64,000 bases of DNA from Isoetes taiwanensis (GCA_021234155.1 JAJEKV010000091.1:2423501-2487500); one strand, 5' to 3'; shown: positions 24,080-33,793, numbered from the stretch's first letter. The notes: generated by a model from the sequence alone, not told the origin. Program-made: numbers and translations.

Positions 24080-25534
24080 TGTAACGTTCTTAACCGACAT
24101 GCCCTTAGCCAACTAGGCAAAACCGTCTAGACGTTTATGAGTAATCGCTTCTACCCATTTATGCCCCTATTTCGGGAACGCCCCACAGACACATTCAAGG
24201 ATCGAATACTCGAGCGGTCTACCATGGGCCCGTTACAGTCTCTCCCATTAGAACTATGCTCGTCCTCGAGCATCACAAGACTTAGCCAGTATACTACTGA
24301 CTGGGTGGTTACCAAGGTTACCAAGGCACCCATGGAGACTTGAACTCGAGACTGGTTTTGATACGTTTTTTCGCTTCTATCCATTTATGCCGGCGTCTCG
24401 GGAACGCGACACCATGATCCACTCGAGCGGTCTACCATGGGTCTGTTACAATCTCTCCCACTAGAACTATACTCGTCCTCGAGCATCACAAGACTTAGCT
24501 AGTATATCACTGACTGGATGGTTACCAAAGTTACCAAGGCACCCATGGAGACTCGAACTCGAGACTGACTTTGATACCAAATGTAACGTTCCTAATTGAC
24601 ATGCCCTTAATCAACTGGGCAAAATCGTCAAGACGTTTATGAGTAGTCATTTCTATCCATTTATGCCGGTGTCTCGGGAACGCCCCACAGGCACATTCAA
24701 GGATCAAATACTATGCTCGTCCTCGAGCATCATAAGACTTAACCAGTATATATACCACTGACTGGGTGGTTACCAAGGTTACCAAGGCACCCATGGAGAC
24801 TCGAACTCGAGACTGGCTTTGATACGTTTTTGAGTAGTCGCTTCTACCCATTTATGCCAAGTGTCTCGGGAACGCGACACCAGGATCCACTCGAGCAGTC
24901 TCCCGTGGGTCCGTTATAATCTCTCCTACTAGAACTGTGCTCGTCTCCCATGGGTCCGTTACAATCTCTCCCGCTAAAACTATGCTCATCCTCGAGCATC
25001 ACAAGATTTAAACAATATACCATTGACTGGGTGGTTACCAAGGCACCCATGGAGACTCGAACTCGAGACTGGCTTTGATACCAAATATAATATTCCTAAC
25101 CGACATGCCCTTAACCAACTGAGCAAAACCGTCAATACGTTTATGAGTAGTCGCTTCTACCCATTTATGCCGATATTTCAAGAATGCTCCATAGGCACAT
25201 TCAAGGATCAAATACTTGAGTGGTCTACCATGGGCCCATTACAATCTCTCCCACTAGAACTATGCTCGTCCTCGAGCATCACAAGACTTAACCAGCATAC
25301 CACCGACTGGGTTGTTACCAAGGTTACCAAGGCACCCATAGAGACTCGAACTTGAGACTGGCTCTGATACCAAATATAACGTTCCTAACGTACATGTCCT
25401 TAGCCAACTGGACAAAACCGTGTAGACGTTTATGAGTAGTCGCTTCTACCCATTTAAATGCCGGTGTCTCGGGAACGCCCCACAGGCACATTCAAGGATC
25501 AAATACTCGAGCGGTCTACCATGGGCCCGTTACA
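24080..25534 (-). mobile_element. Tandem TRIM retrotransposon array
   Basis: A miniature LTR retroelement repeated head to tail, read on the minus strand. LTRs of about 158 bp begin TGTAACG and end CGTTACA (as written on the + strand: 24080-24237 and 25375-25534 at the edges). Internal pieces of about 130 bp carry a primer site (TGGTATCAAAGCC, minus strand, next to the LTR) and a purine tract (TAGTGGGAGAGA) before the other LTR. There are about six LTR copies, some truncated, and five internal segments. The whole array is flanked by TTAAA (24075-24079 and 25535-25539), so it behaves as one insertion. No protein is encoded, and it must have used enzymes of another element. Confidence 0.85.
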
Positions 25535-25746
25535 TTAAATGTAGACGTCGTGGACGAGCATGCAATGCACACAATCATGGTAACTGCCGACGAGGAACGC
25601 TGCGTGGAATTGCAAACCATGTTGAGAGCAGGCTTTCGGGTATCTATACGTAATTTCGGTGTAAGTAAGAGAAATTCGTTGTACAAGTTCGGAGATTGTG
25701 TGAACACCATAAAGATGTTGCAGAATTGAAGTTCTAGCCTGAGTTC

Positions 25747-27294
25747 TGTGACGTTCTAGGTATCTATATGGTATATGTATGCATACAATGACATGTCACC
25801 AGGACAATGGGCTTAATGGTCCAAGTGAGGGTTACCCATAATGGTTTTTATTAGCTATGTTAATAAAGCCAAAGGGATAATTATGAATTATAATGGCTTA
25901 ATTAACCTAATTAAGTCATTATGGTCTAATTAGCTAATTATCACCCATAAGGGGGTGCCACCTGGCCCAAATCGATTGGCCAGAAGGGACTTACCATTTT
26001 GGGCCTAGGAATAGGGGTCCTACCCCATTTTCTCTCCCAAATTCGAATTGGGATTGAGGAGGAGCAGCAGCCAGCAGCCTAAGCTTGTTTTGCCAACACT
26101 TACCTACCAGTTTCGAGAGATGGATGCCTACCGTGACCATGGCTCTAGCCAGGACACTGGTTAGTCAGTAGATAGGTTTCTTTCCTGCTGACACTTCTTT
26201 GAGTAGATGGAATGATTAAATTTTTTTTATGAGTTGCTCTGATTACATGGATGGTAATTACATTAATTCTTTCTGCTTCTTCCGTGTATTGGGAATTAAG
26301 GGAAGGGTAGTGACCTAAAAGCTTCCTAGGATTAGAGATGTCTCTAGTTAGATTCCTTAATACCCAATATTGCAGCCTGTGCACAAGAGCCTACCTGGCT
26401 GGGGATGCTATGATGTGGTTCAGCACCAGATAATGAGTATGATGGTGAAACGGGGGTGGGGTCTTGCCTAGCGTGGCTACAGGACCCCTATAGTGTGCTA
26501 GCCCTATAGTCGGTCACTGTGTGAGGGCCGGATATGGGTCTGACACTCTCTGGGCCAGAGGGTGGGAGCCTATATGGCCGCCCTGGGCTCGAACGGGTTC
26601 GTGAGCTGACCTTTAGATTTAGGAGAGTAAGTCGAGTACGGATGCGGGGGTCACTGAGGGGGCACGTGTTCTCTAGCACACCCAGGGATCCGTCATACTT
26701 GGGAAGGAGTCGACTCTCTGACCTGCCTCATCGGACCGGGGAGATGTAATCCGGAGTAGTCCCAAAGGGTGATTCCTGGGGATTGCGTCTCCGGAGGGCT
26801 ACAAGCACGTCATAGCATGATTCAGCCTATCTGCAAAGTGTGCACAGGAGGGGCGGATGGAGTGGACAACCCTAGCCATTGTCTTATGCCAGCCAATGCC
26901 ATGTTATACTTCCGTCTGTTGATATCTTGAGACCCTGGCCGTCAGTTGATCCCTTGGAGTCTGAGCCCGGGGTAGTGCCATGTTATTGTGTTATTTCATG
27001 TTGTTATGAATGGATTGTCTTTTCCATGATGATGATGGATGGGCCACCCTTCGTGGTGGTATATTATTTTGCATTATGATTGTATGCTAACGTATATGTA
27101 TGCTTCCGCTGTATAGGATTTCCCATAGAGGACGTGGAACGAATGACACCTCCATGTTCCTCGCCCGGATACTTGGTCATCCCAAGTAGTCCAAGTATGA
27201 CGGAGGGCCTTGCCATGGTGATTTAGTCGCCATGGGAGGGGAAGTCCCGTGTCTATACGATGGGAGGCATCATATGGATTCTGGGAGCGTCACA
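25747..27294 (+). repeat. 5' LTR of the chromovirus
   Basis: Starts TGTGACGTTCTAGG and ends GGGAGCGTCACA. Nearly the same sequence forms the 3' LTR. It holds promoter and polyadenylation functions by family knowledge. Short ORFs inside it are non-coding. Confidence 0.9.
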
Positions 27295-27295
27295 G

Positions 27296-27307
27296 TGGTA
27301 TCAGAGC
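27296..27307 (+). promoter_or_regulatory. Primer-binding site (initiator tRNA-Met)
   Basis: TGGTATCAGAGC begins one base after the 5' LTR. It is the common complement to the 3' end of plant initiator tRNA-Met, used to prime minus-strand DNA. Confidence 0.9.
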
Positions 27308-27640
27308 GATGATTTTGGTGGACCAAAATTGTTGCACTGGCCATAGTCTAACTCGTTAGTTGACGGTGAATTCTTCCTAGGATAGGATGTCCAAATTCTG
27401 TAATTAGCATTTCAGTTGGCCTAATTACGGGGAGGATGACCTAGTTGTGGAGGGATGTGTTCCATAGTAGGGTGGCAAAGGTCAAGAAGTGGATCCAGAA
27501 GTACGAGTTTTGTAGTCACTATAACTTTCTCCACATAGCTCGGATCGACGAGATTGTTGCTCCAATGAGTCGGGCATACCCCAAATACCCTAGGGGGGTC
27601 ATCAACCGGCATCAGAAGGTCGAGCAAGGGGCCAAACCCA
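27308..27640 (+). other. Chromovirus leader
   Basis: Sequence between the primer site and the foreign cassette. A 98-codon frame (27445-27741, near-cognate start) reads KVKKWIQKYEFCSHYNFLH and could be a scrap of the original gag N-terminus, but I cannot support that. No zinc knuckle is present. Confidence 0.35.
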
Positions 27641-27722
27641 ACAGCGGCGCAGCTCGGGTTTGGTCGCTCCAAAATAGCGAGATAAACCCGTATAACCTAA
27701 GCAGCGCCGCTCCGTATAAAAT
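27641..27722 (+). promoter_or_regulatory. Nested palindrome and TATA box upstream of the H3-fusion ORF
   Basis: AGCGGCGC ... CGGGTTT ... CGCT is followed by AGCG ... AAACCCG ... GCGCCGCT, giving three nested stems over about 72 bp. TATAAAA follows at about 27715. Downstream is an AT-rich stretch, then a C/T-rich leader (27830-27970) ending in TCCATGGCC. This looks like a core promoter and 5' UTR for the following ORF, independent of the LTR. Confidence 0.45.
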
Positions 27723-27970
27723 GTGTATTTTCACCGTATAATTTTTTTTTTTTAAAGTTTCAGTAAAATTTTAAATTTAAAAGTTAAAAAAAGTGAAAAG
27801 CCGTTTTTTCTATTGTTATCTTTTCCCGCCTACGCCTTCTCTCCGCCTACCTCTGTCGTCCGCCATAGCCGCCGTACTCCAAGCTTGCAACCTTCCCTTT
27901 TCTTGTGCCCGCGCCCTCCTCCAGCCCTAGCGCCTCACCTTTCGCCTCCCTTTCAGTCAGCGCCTTGTCC

Positions 27971-29251
27971 ATGGCCAACACTAAGAGTACCTTGGACCCT
28001 GCTAGTCCCACTATACCTCAGATCTATGCACTGCTTGGGCAGCACTTGGCCACCAACAATGACATAATCGACATCCTTCTTAATGAGTTGGTACAGCGTT
28101 TTAGCAATGACGTTAGGATACCTTACCCCATATTCCATCTCTCTGAACATTTTTTGATTAAGCTTAACCTCCAACAGCAGCCGTATACCATGGTCGAGCA
28201 ACCCGATTAGGTCATGATGCTGGTTAAGTTTTACCCTCCTGAGTGTGAAGAATATTCTGAGGAGGAGGCCATTCGAAGAGAGGCAGCCCGTATCCGGACT
28301 TTGGCCCAAGAAGACGACCTTCGGGGGATAGAGCGGGCAGACACCGCGGCCCAGGGTCGAGAGTACAGATACCTGGGGGATGGGAGGGCCATTATCAATT
28401 GCGAGCCTTTCGAGCTTCCCCCATACCAGTGGTATGAGGCTTCCCAGCACTTTACCTGGACTGAGATCCCAGATATCAGTCTGGACTACTTGACAACGGT
28501 CCAGATTGATATGAACCTCCGGCCCGACTGCTACCATTGCGAGCTAATTTGAAGGGTCGCGGCCCGGTGGTTTGCTCAGGTCGAAGCCGACATGGCATGA
28601 GCCCGTGAGGCTCGGGAACAGGCAGAAAAGGCTCAACAGGAGCAACAGCAAAAGGAGCAACAAGAAAAGGCCCGACAAGAGCAACAACAGCAGCAGGCCA
28701 ACACAGAGCAAGGGACCCAGCGTGGGCCTGATCAGGCGGACAAGCCGCCCAGCAAAAGACGCAGGAAATTCACAGCCCACAAGTTCGGCAGCCAATACAA
28801 AGAGAAACTAAAAGTTGTCGGAAGCATAGGCAAGCACACCAGCTCCAGTCGGCGGCAGGAACGGGTGGAAGCTGCATGGCCCCATCCCGTTACCGCAGGC
28901 AAGACGGTGTCAAAGAAGCCTAGTCCGACTCCAAAGGCTGCCACTTCAAGGAAGCCTCACCGCTTCAGACCGGGCACCGTGGCCTTACGGGAGATCCGTA
29001 AGTACCAGAAGACTACGGAGCTGTTAATAAGGAAGCTACCCTTCCAGAGATTGGTTCGAGAGATAGCACAGGAGTTCAAGACTGACCTCCACTTCCAGAC
29101 CTTCGCCATTTTGGCACTTCAGGAGGCTGCTGAAGCCTACCTGATAGCTCTCTTCAGTGACGCAAATCTTTGCGCTATCCACGCAAAGAGAGTCACAATA
29201 ATGACCAAGGATTTAGCCCTTGCGCGGAGAATCCGGGGCGATCATCCGTAG
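27971..29251 (+). pseudogene. Fusion protein with a C-terminal histone H3 fold, three nonsense codons
   Basis: One reading frame of 426 codons runs from ATG at 27971 to TAG at 29249. It is interrupted by TAG (codon 80), TGA (194) and TGA (210), with no frameshift. Parts: residues 1-190 unrecognised (starts MANTKSTLDPASPTIPQIYA; includes EEYSEEEAIRREAARI); 210-250 a Gln/Glu/Arg-rich coiled-coil-like stretch; a basic signal PPSKRRRKF near 260, likely nuclear import; a Lys/Ser/Pro linker; then residues 328-426, an H3 core ([20 protein letters not shown] ... RIRGDHP). After the last nonsense codon there is no in-frame ATG before the H3 part, so this copy cannot make it without readthrough. The H3 tail with K4, K9 and K27 is absent, replaced by the long extension. 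It lies on the sense strand between the primer site and pol. Confidence 0.85.
28952..29248 (+). other. Histone H3 domain inside the retrotransposon ORF
   Basis: Ninety-nine codons align without a gap to H3 residues 37-135, covering alpha-N, the three histone-fold helices, both loops and the C-terminus. Kept: F41, R42, G44, T45, R49, K56, R63, K64, R69, R72, K79, K115, R116, K122, R128, R129. Changed from usual plant H3: S57T, D77E, R83H, S86T, F at 87, V89I, V101I, G102A, E105S, T107A, P121T, I124L, Q125A, E133D, R134H, A135P. Position 90 is Leu as in H3.3, position 41 Phe as in plant H3.1. Loop 1 has normal H3 length, so it is not a CENH3. The histone stretch itself has no stop or frameshift. 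Confidence 0.92.
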
Positions 29252-29503
29252 CTGCCTTCGGGCATTGTCGTTGTAACAATTTTGTACATCGTAATAGAAA
29301 TCCCAGTTTTGTCTACTGTGTCCCTGTTATAGCACAACTATCTATGATTAAATAAACAGATTTTAATATTCCTTAAAAAAAATAAAAATAAATGTCAATG
29401 CTGACGTCAGCATAAAGGTACAAAAGGTACTTAAAAAGTTTTTAGGGTTTATTTTCATTTCCTAGCTTTTGTTTACCCTCCTCCCTCCTTCCTTCCAGCG
29501 CCA
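29252..29503 (+). promoter_or_regulatory. Poly(A) signal region and second promoter with a bZIP-type palindrome
   Basis: After the H3 stop comes sequence like a 3' UTR with GATTAAATAAAC (near 29345) and an A-rich stretch. The perfect 14-bp palindrome TGCTGACGTCAGCA (29399-29412) holds a TGACGTCA core of the kind plant bZIP factors bind. Then TACTTAAAAAG and a C/T-rich leader end at CCAATGGCC (ATG 29504). This gives the second ORF what looks like its own promoter. Confidence 0.5.
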
Positions 29504-30732
29504 ATGGCCGCCACCAACATGCTTGAATGGTATCAGGATGGAGAACACTGGGACCCTCAAGTTCCCTTTGATCTCCTAAGCCTTTCCTACTCCAGCGCAT
29601 CGACCTCATCTCCAACATGCAGAATCACTTGACTATGCCGGATTCTTGCAGTTTTATACCGAGGAGATGCTTCCTCTTTGCATTCCTCTGGGAGAACCCC
29701 TACATCTATACATTGAGCGAGCTGTGGTGAAGGACATGCTTGGAGGGGGCAAGAGTGGCTACGAAGTGCTCAGGGGCAAACTCCGGTGGGCCCGGCAACC
29801 ACCCGTCGTCATGCATGAGGGACAGGAGCTCCTCGAGGTGTCTTTTGCCCTGGCCATCCTCATGGACCAGTATGTAGAGGATTAGACCTTCAAGGTCCCG
29901 GAATCGTCAGATGAGGAAGAGGATGAGCATATTGGGATGGACGATTTCGTCCGCTGGAAGCAACTAGCCGAAGAAATGCTGCCATGCCGGGAGCGGGGAG
30001 GACGTTTAACTGGATTAGATGTCATTCCAGTCATATATCACCAGGGCCAGGAGTTCCTCCTTCTGGATGATATTATATGGGCATACCATGTAGTGGCTGG
30101 GCTCAAAGGACGGGAGAAAGCACAAGTTCTCTATGAGCTGGCCGAGTATTGCATGGATGATTTTATTGATTTCTCATCCGTGGATCTCCTTCCTGAGGTA
30201 CAACTTCCACCAGCAAACCATTGAGCCGACTGACTTCTCAGGCTTAGGGATCTTGTACTTCAAGATCCTCCATTCCAGCCTCCTCTGGAAGCCTTCACGA
30301 CTATGGGACCTCAAGTCCCAAATATCAACATGGCCGAGATTCCCTCTCATTCGGATGAAGAAGGGGAAGACCTTTATCATAACCCTGCCCATAGTAGGGA
30401 GGAGGAGGAGCTTAAGGAGGAAGAGGTTCCTATGGACCTAGAGAAGGAAGTAGCCACTTCGGTTACTCCCCAGAGGAAAGTGTCGAGAAACCATCTTACC
30501 CGCTTTTTCCTATCAGCCTTTAGGCATGGACAGGTTCTTTTTGTGGCCCGTGACCTGGCCCCAGAAACAGAGGCATCGTGGTGGAGCCTCTGTGCTTTGT
30601 CCACCCTGGCGGGACGCAAGAAGTTGTCATACCACGTCTACACTTATGTGTTGGTACGTTGGGACTTTGCCTTGATCGCCTTGGGCCAGGATATAGCACC
30701 CTGGATGAGCATGAAGCTCCTCTCGCTCATGA
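29504..30732 (+). pseudogene. Second non-retroviral ORF, acidic, unrecognised
   Basis: Starts MAATNMLEWYQDGEHWDPQV in a good context, then shifts frame before 29640 and continues in one frame with stops at 29883 (TAG), 30222 and 30231 (TGA) until the chromovirus RT begins. Recognisable pieces are FYTEEMLPLCIPLGEPLHLY, WARQPPVVMHEGQELLEVSF, then DDFVRWKQLAEEMLPCRERG and IPVIYHQGQEFLLLDDIIWA. The two EEML...HEGQE/HQGQE pieces look like a duplicated domain. Acidic runs follow (SDEEEDEH, SDEEGED, REEEELKEEE), then a Trp/Leu-rich end. I do not know this protein. Acidic tracts beside a histone recall histone chaperones, but that is only a suggestion. Confidence 0.5.
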
Positions 30733-31664
30733 TATCACCAGATAAGAATTAAAGAGGATGACATCCATAAGTCCGCTTTTCGGACTCGTTATGGCCATTA
30801 CGAATTTACAGTCATGCCATTTGGCCTGACCAATGCTCCGGCCACCTTCATGCGGCTCATGAATGATGTCTTCCGCGAATACCTTGACGATTTTGTCATT
30901 ATATTCTTTGATGATATCCTCATATACAGTAAGACATTGGAAGATCATGAATGGCTTCTTCGATTGGCATTACAGAAACTGAGACGTCATCAATTGTATG
31001 CCAAATTCTCTAAGTGTCATTTTGCCACCACCAAGGTGGATTACCTGGGCCATATTGTATCCGCAGAAGGAATAGCCACTGACCCAGCTAAGATTGAGGC
31101 AGTCAAAGAATGGCCCATTCCAACCAACGTGTATGAGGTTCGCAGTTTTCTAGGCTTGGCCGGGTATTACCGTAAATTTGTCAAGGACTTTGCCAAGCTC
31201 GCTGCACCTTTAACTGATCTCACCAATCATGAAAAGGTTAGGGATTGGATGGCACATTGGAAAGATAAGGTATAGACCGGCTTTCAAGCCCTAAAGGGTG
31301 CTTTGACAATAGCTCATGTGATTACAATGCCGGATCCTCAAAAGGATAAGTGGGTTGCAACAGATGCCAGTAGAATTGCTACGGGGGGCGTCTTAATGCA
31401 GGAAGACCGGGTTATCGCTTATGATTCTCAAAAGATGAATGATGCGGAACAGCGATACCCCACGCATGACCAAGAGCTACTTGCCGTTGTGCGTGCCTTG
31501 CGTATTTGAAGGCATTATTTACTGGGAAGGCAATTCCAGTTGGACACGGATCATCAAAGCCTCCAATACATTTTTACGCAGCCCCATCTTAATTTGAGGC
31601 AAAGACGGTGGATGGAATTCCTGGAGGAATATGACTTTGAAGTCATTTATAAACTAGGCAAGCA
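30733..31664 (+). pseudogene. Ty3/gypsy reverse transcriptase (partial) and RNase H
   Basis: Begins abruptly at the [18 protein letters not shown] motif; an in-frame TGA immediately precedes it. Then [22 protein letters not shown] (the active-site pair, usually FLDD or FIDD), [16 protein letters not shown] and [13 protein letters not shown]. RNase H follows with VATDASRIATGGVL, ELLAVVRAL and MDTDHQSLQYI. The finger subdomain and first catalytic Asp lie upstream of the breakpoint and are lost. A TAG (31273) and a TGA (31507) interrupt the frame, and a 2-nt insertion near 31665 (in KLGKH) shifts it. Confidence 0.9.
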
Positions 31665-33329
31665 TATAATGTTGTTGCTGATGCCCTTTCCAGGCATCCA
31701 TTCGTCACTCGCACGCATTGTAATGCTATCTCCACACTCTCCAGTGAATTTGGGAAACAGATCCAGCAGACCCTTCCTACAGATCCGGAATTCCAAGGGG
31801 TATGGCAAAGTGTATCTAAGGAATCCATAACTGATAAGGAGAGGGAGACTTTCCGCCAGTATAAGAAGGACACTCAACTCCTTTATTACAAGGACAAATT
31901 ATGTGTTCCCGAGACGTCTGGAGTTCGTAAGCTCATTCTCCATGATACACATAACAGTCCGATAGTAGGGCATGCGGGGTTTATGAAGACATATTTCAAA
32001 ATCCGCTCCAGCTATTTCTGGCCAGGCATGAAGAAGCATATTGCCAGGTACATTAAGCAGTGCCAGACTTGTCAGCAAACAAAGGCAGAACAGTTGCGTA
32101 TTCCAGGTGAATTGCAACCCCTCGACGTACCCAATGCTAAGTGGGAAGTTATTACCATGGATTTTATCGTGGGGCTTCCGCGTACCTTAAGAGGGTTTGA
32201 TGCCTTAATGGTAGTGGTCGACAAACTCTCCAAAATGGCACATTTCTTGCCATGTCGTACCACAGATACTGCATTGGATATCGCCCTGCTCTTCACCAGG
32301 GAAGTGTTTCGTCTGCATGGAATGCCCCGTACCATTATATCGGATCGGAATCCTAAGTTTGTTAGTGCGTTCTGGAAGGATTTCTTCAGCACTATTCAGA
32401 CTAAGCTTGCCATGAGCACATCTTATCACCCGCAGACAGATGGTCAAACCGAGCGTACCAATCGCATCATTGAAGATATGATGCATAACTATGTCTGGAA
32501 CAAACAGTCTCAATGGGCAGACTATATTTATTTGGTAGAGTTTGCCTACAATAGTACCAAACAGGATTCCTCAAGGATGTCTCCCTTCATGATTAATTAT
32601 GGCTATCAATGCCTTACACCAGACACGTGGCATAATCCAGTCTCCAAGGTGGAGGTTTCCCAGCAATTGCGTGCAGACATGCAAGGCCTGGTTGAAGAGG
32701 TTCGGGCATATTTGCTAGCTGCAAGAGCTCGACAGAAGAGTCTAGCAGATCGCCACCGTATTCCTTGGGAGTTTCAAGTTGATGAGTCAGTTTGGCTAAA
32801 GATCAAGGTGAAGCAAGCCAAACTTAAGATTGGCAACTGTAAGAAACTTGCACCTGGATGGGTGGGACCATTTCGGATAACTGAAAGGATAGGACCTCAG
32901 GCCTACCGGTTGGATCTACCCGCACATTTAAAGATCCATATAGTCTTCCACGTAAGTCTTCTCAAGAAGCACCATCCGGACCCAGAAGAGATACTTGACA
33001 CACCAACACTTCTCGAAATGACTGAGGATCAGTTGGAGATTGTGCCAGAAGCTCTCCTTGATCACGCCTATAAACAAACCCGTCGAACTCAAATTTTGCA
33101 ATACTTGGTCAAGTGGAAACACTTACCCACAGAGGACGCAACATGGGTTCTTAAGGCGGATTTGGATAAGACTTACCCGGACTTTATGAAGGAGTGCCAG
33201 GGCCGAACCATTCAAGATGCAATCATCTCCAACCCAAATGGTAAGCAGACTGGTCTGTTAGTGCGACAGGGGTCATATGAGTGCAATCCAGCACGAATTC
33301 TTCTAGGGGTTGGGTTACATGCATCCTAG
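31665..33329 (+). CDS. Chromovirus integrase with GPY/F domain and chromodomain
   Basis: Open to TAG at 33327 in a frame shifted relative to RT. It includes the RNase H tail (NVVADALSRHPF), the HHCC zinc-binding region (H...GHAGFMKTYF, CQTCQQTKAEQL) and the DD35E core (TMDFIVGLP; TIISDRNPKF; QTDGQTERTNRIIEDMM), so the three acidic residues are kept. Then come the GPY/F-type stretch VGPFRITERIGPQAYRLDLP and a chromodomain near 33020-33180 (LQYLVKWKHLPTEDATWV). Integrase inserts the cDNA; the chromodomain of chromoviruses guides it to modified histone tails. From 31983 the ORF has 448 intact codons. In the parent element this would be cleaved from a Pol polyprotein. Confidence 0.92.
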   Translation, partial: YNVVADALSRHPFVTRTHCNAISTLSSEFGKQIQQTLPTDPEFQGVWQSVSKESITDKERETFRQYKKDTQLLYYKDKLCVPETSGVRKLILHDTHNSPIVGHAGFMKTYFKIRSSYFWPGMKKHIARYIKQCQTCQQTKAEQLRIPGELQPLDVPNAKWEVITMDFIVGLPRTLRGFDALMVVVDKLSKMAHFLPCRTTDTALDIALLFTREVFRLHGMPRTIISDRNPKFVSAFWKDFFSTIQTKLAMSTSYHPQTDGQTERTNRIIEDMMHNYVWNKQSQWADYIYLVEFAYNSTKQDSSRMSPFMINYGYQCLTPDTWHNPVSKVEVSQQLRADMQGLVEEVRAYLLAARARQKSLADRHRIPWEFQVDESVWLKIKVKQAKLKIGNCKKLAPGWVGPFRITERIGPQAYRLDLPAHLKIHIVFHVSLLKKHHPDPEEILDTPTLLEMTEDQLEIVPEALLDHAYKQTRRTQILQYLVKWKHLPTEDATWVLKADLDKTYPDFMKECQGRTIQDAIISNPNGKQTGLLVRQGSYECNPARILLGVGLHAS

Positions 33330-33782
33330 ATGGGGGAAAGTGGGCATATAGGCATTCATGATAGGACGCATTCGTCTACGGCCATTATGGGAATATTGCC
33401 ATTCCTTATGCCGAGACGACATGCAAGCCCTAGACATGATAGGACCCTTGCATTCATATTTTTATTTCTTTAAGGGGGTGGTCCCTTCAACCACACTATT
33501 TCACTTAATTCTTAAACACTAATGCATGCACTTTTGCAGGCCAGTAGAGTGTACTCATAAGCTGCAGAAGAATGGAGGCCTCACGTAGTAGGCCAACTTG
33601 TGTTTTTGAATTTGAGTTGTCTTTAAAATGTGTTTTCAAAATAATTTCTTACTGTTTTGTTGAGACGAGACTCCTTGTCCTACTGTTCCGCGTGTAAACC
33701 TTTCCTATTTCAATAAATTAAAGTTATATCTGCTGTAACTTACTCTCCACTAACGCTCATGCTGAGGACAACATTAATCCAA
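33330..33782 (+). other. 3' untranslated region of the chromovirus
   Basis: Non-coding sequence between the integrase stop and the polypurine tract. No extra ORF. Confidence 0.6.
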
Positions 33783-33793
33783 GGGGGGGAGAA
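33783..33793 (+). promoter_or_regulatory. Polypurine tract
   Basis: GGGGGGGAGAA abuts the 3' LTR start. It primes plus-strand DNA synthesis in LTR retroelements. Confidence 0.9.

Noticed and set aside
24080-25534. CRISPR-like or satellite array
   Set aside because: Units have LTR-type TG...CA ends, a primer site and a purine tract, and the array has a single target duplication, so it is a TRIM multimer.
26488-26749. ORFs on both strands in the LTRs (also the parallel ones at 34534-34795)
   Set aside because: They repeat in both LTRs, have no family resemblance, and overlap on opposite strands; treated as chance frames in GC-rich LTR DNA.
27953-28537. 194-codon antisense ORF opposite the H3-fusion gene
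   Set aside because: Shadow of the plus-strand coding frame, with no recognisable motif.
28952-29248. Centromeric histone CENH3
   Set aside because: Loop 1 has canonical H3 length with no insertion, and helix sequences follow H3.1/H3.3; only the tail is replaced.
27308-30732. Endogenous plant pararetrovirus origin of the cassette
   Set aside because: No movement protein, coat-type CCHC knuckle or virus-type RT; the RT that follows is of chromovirus type and the unit is bounded by LTRs.
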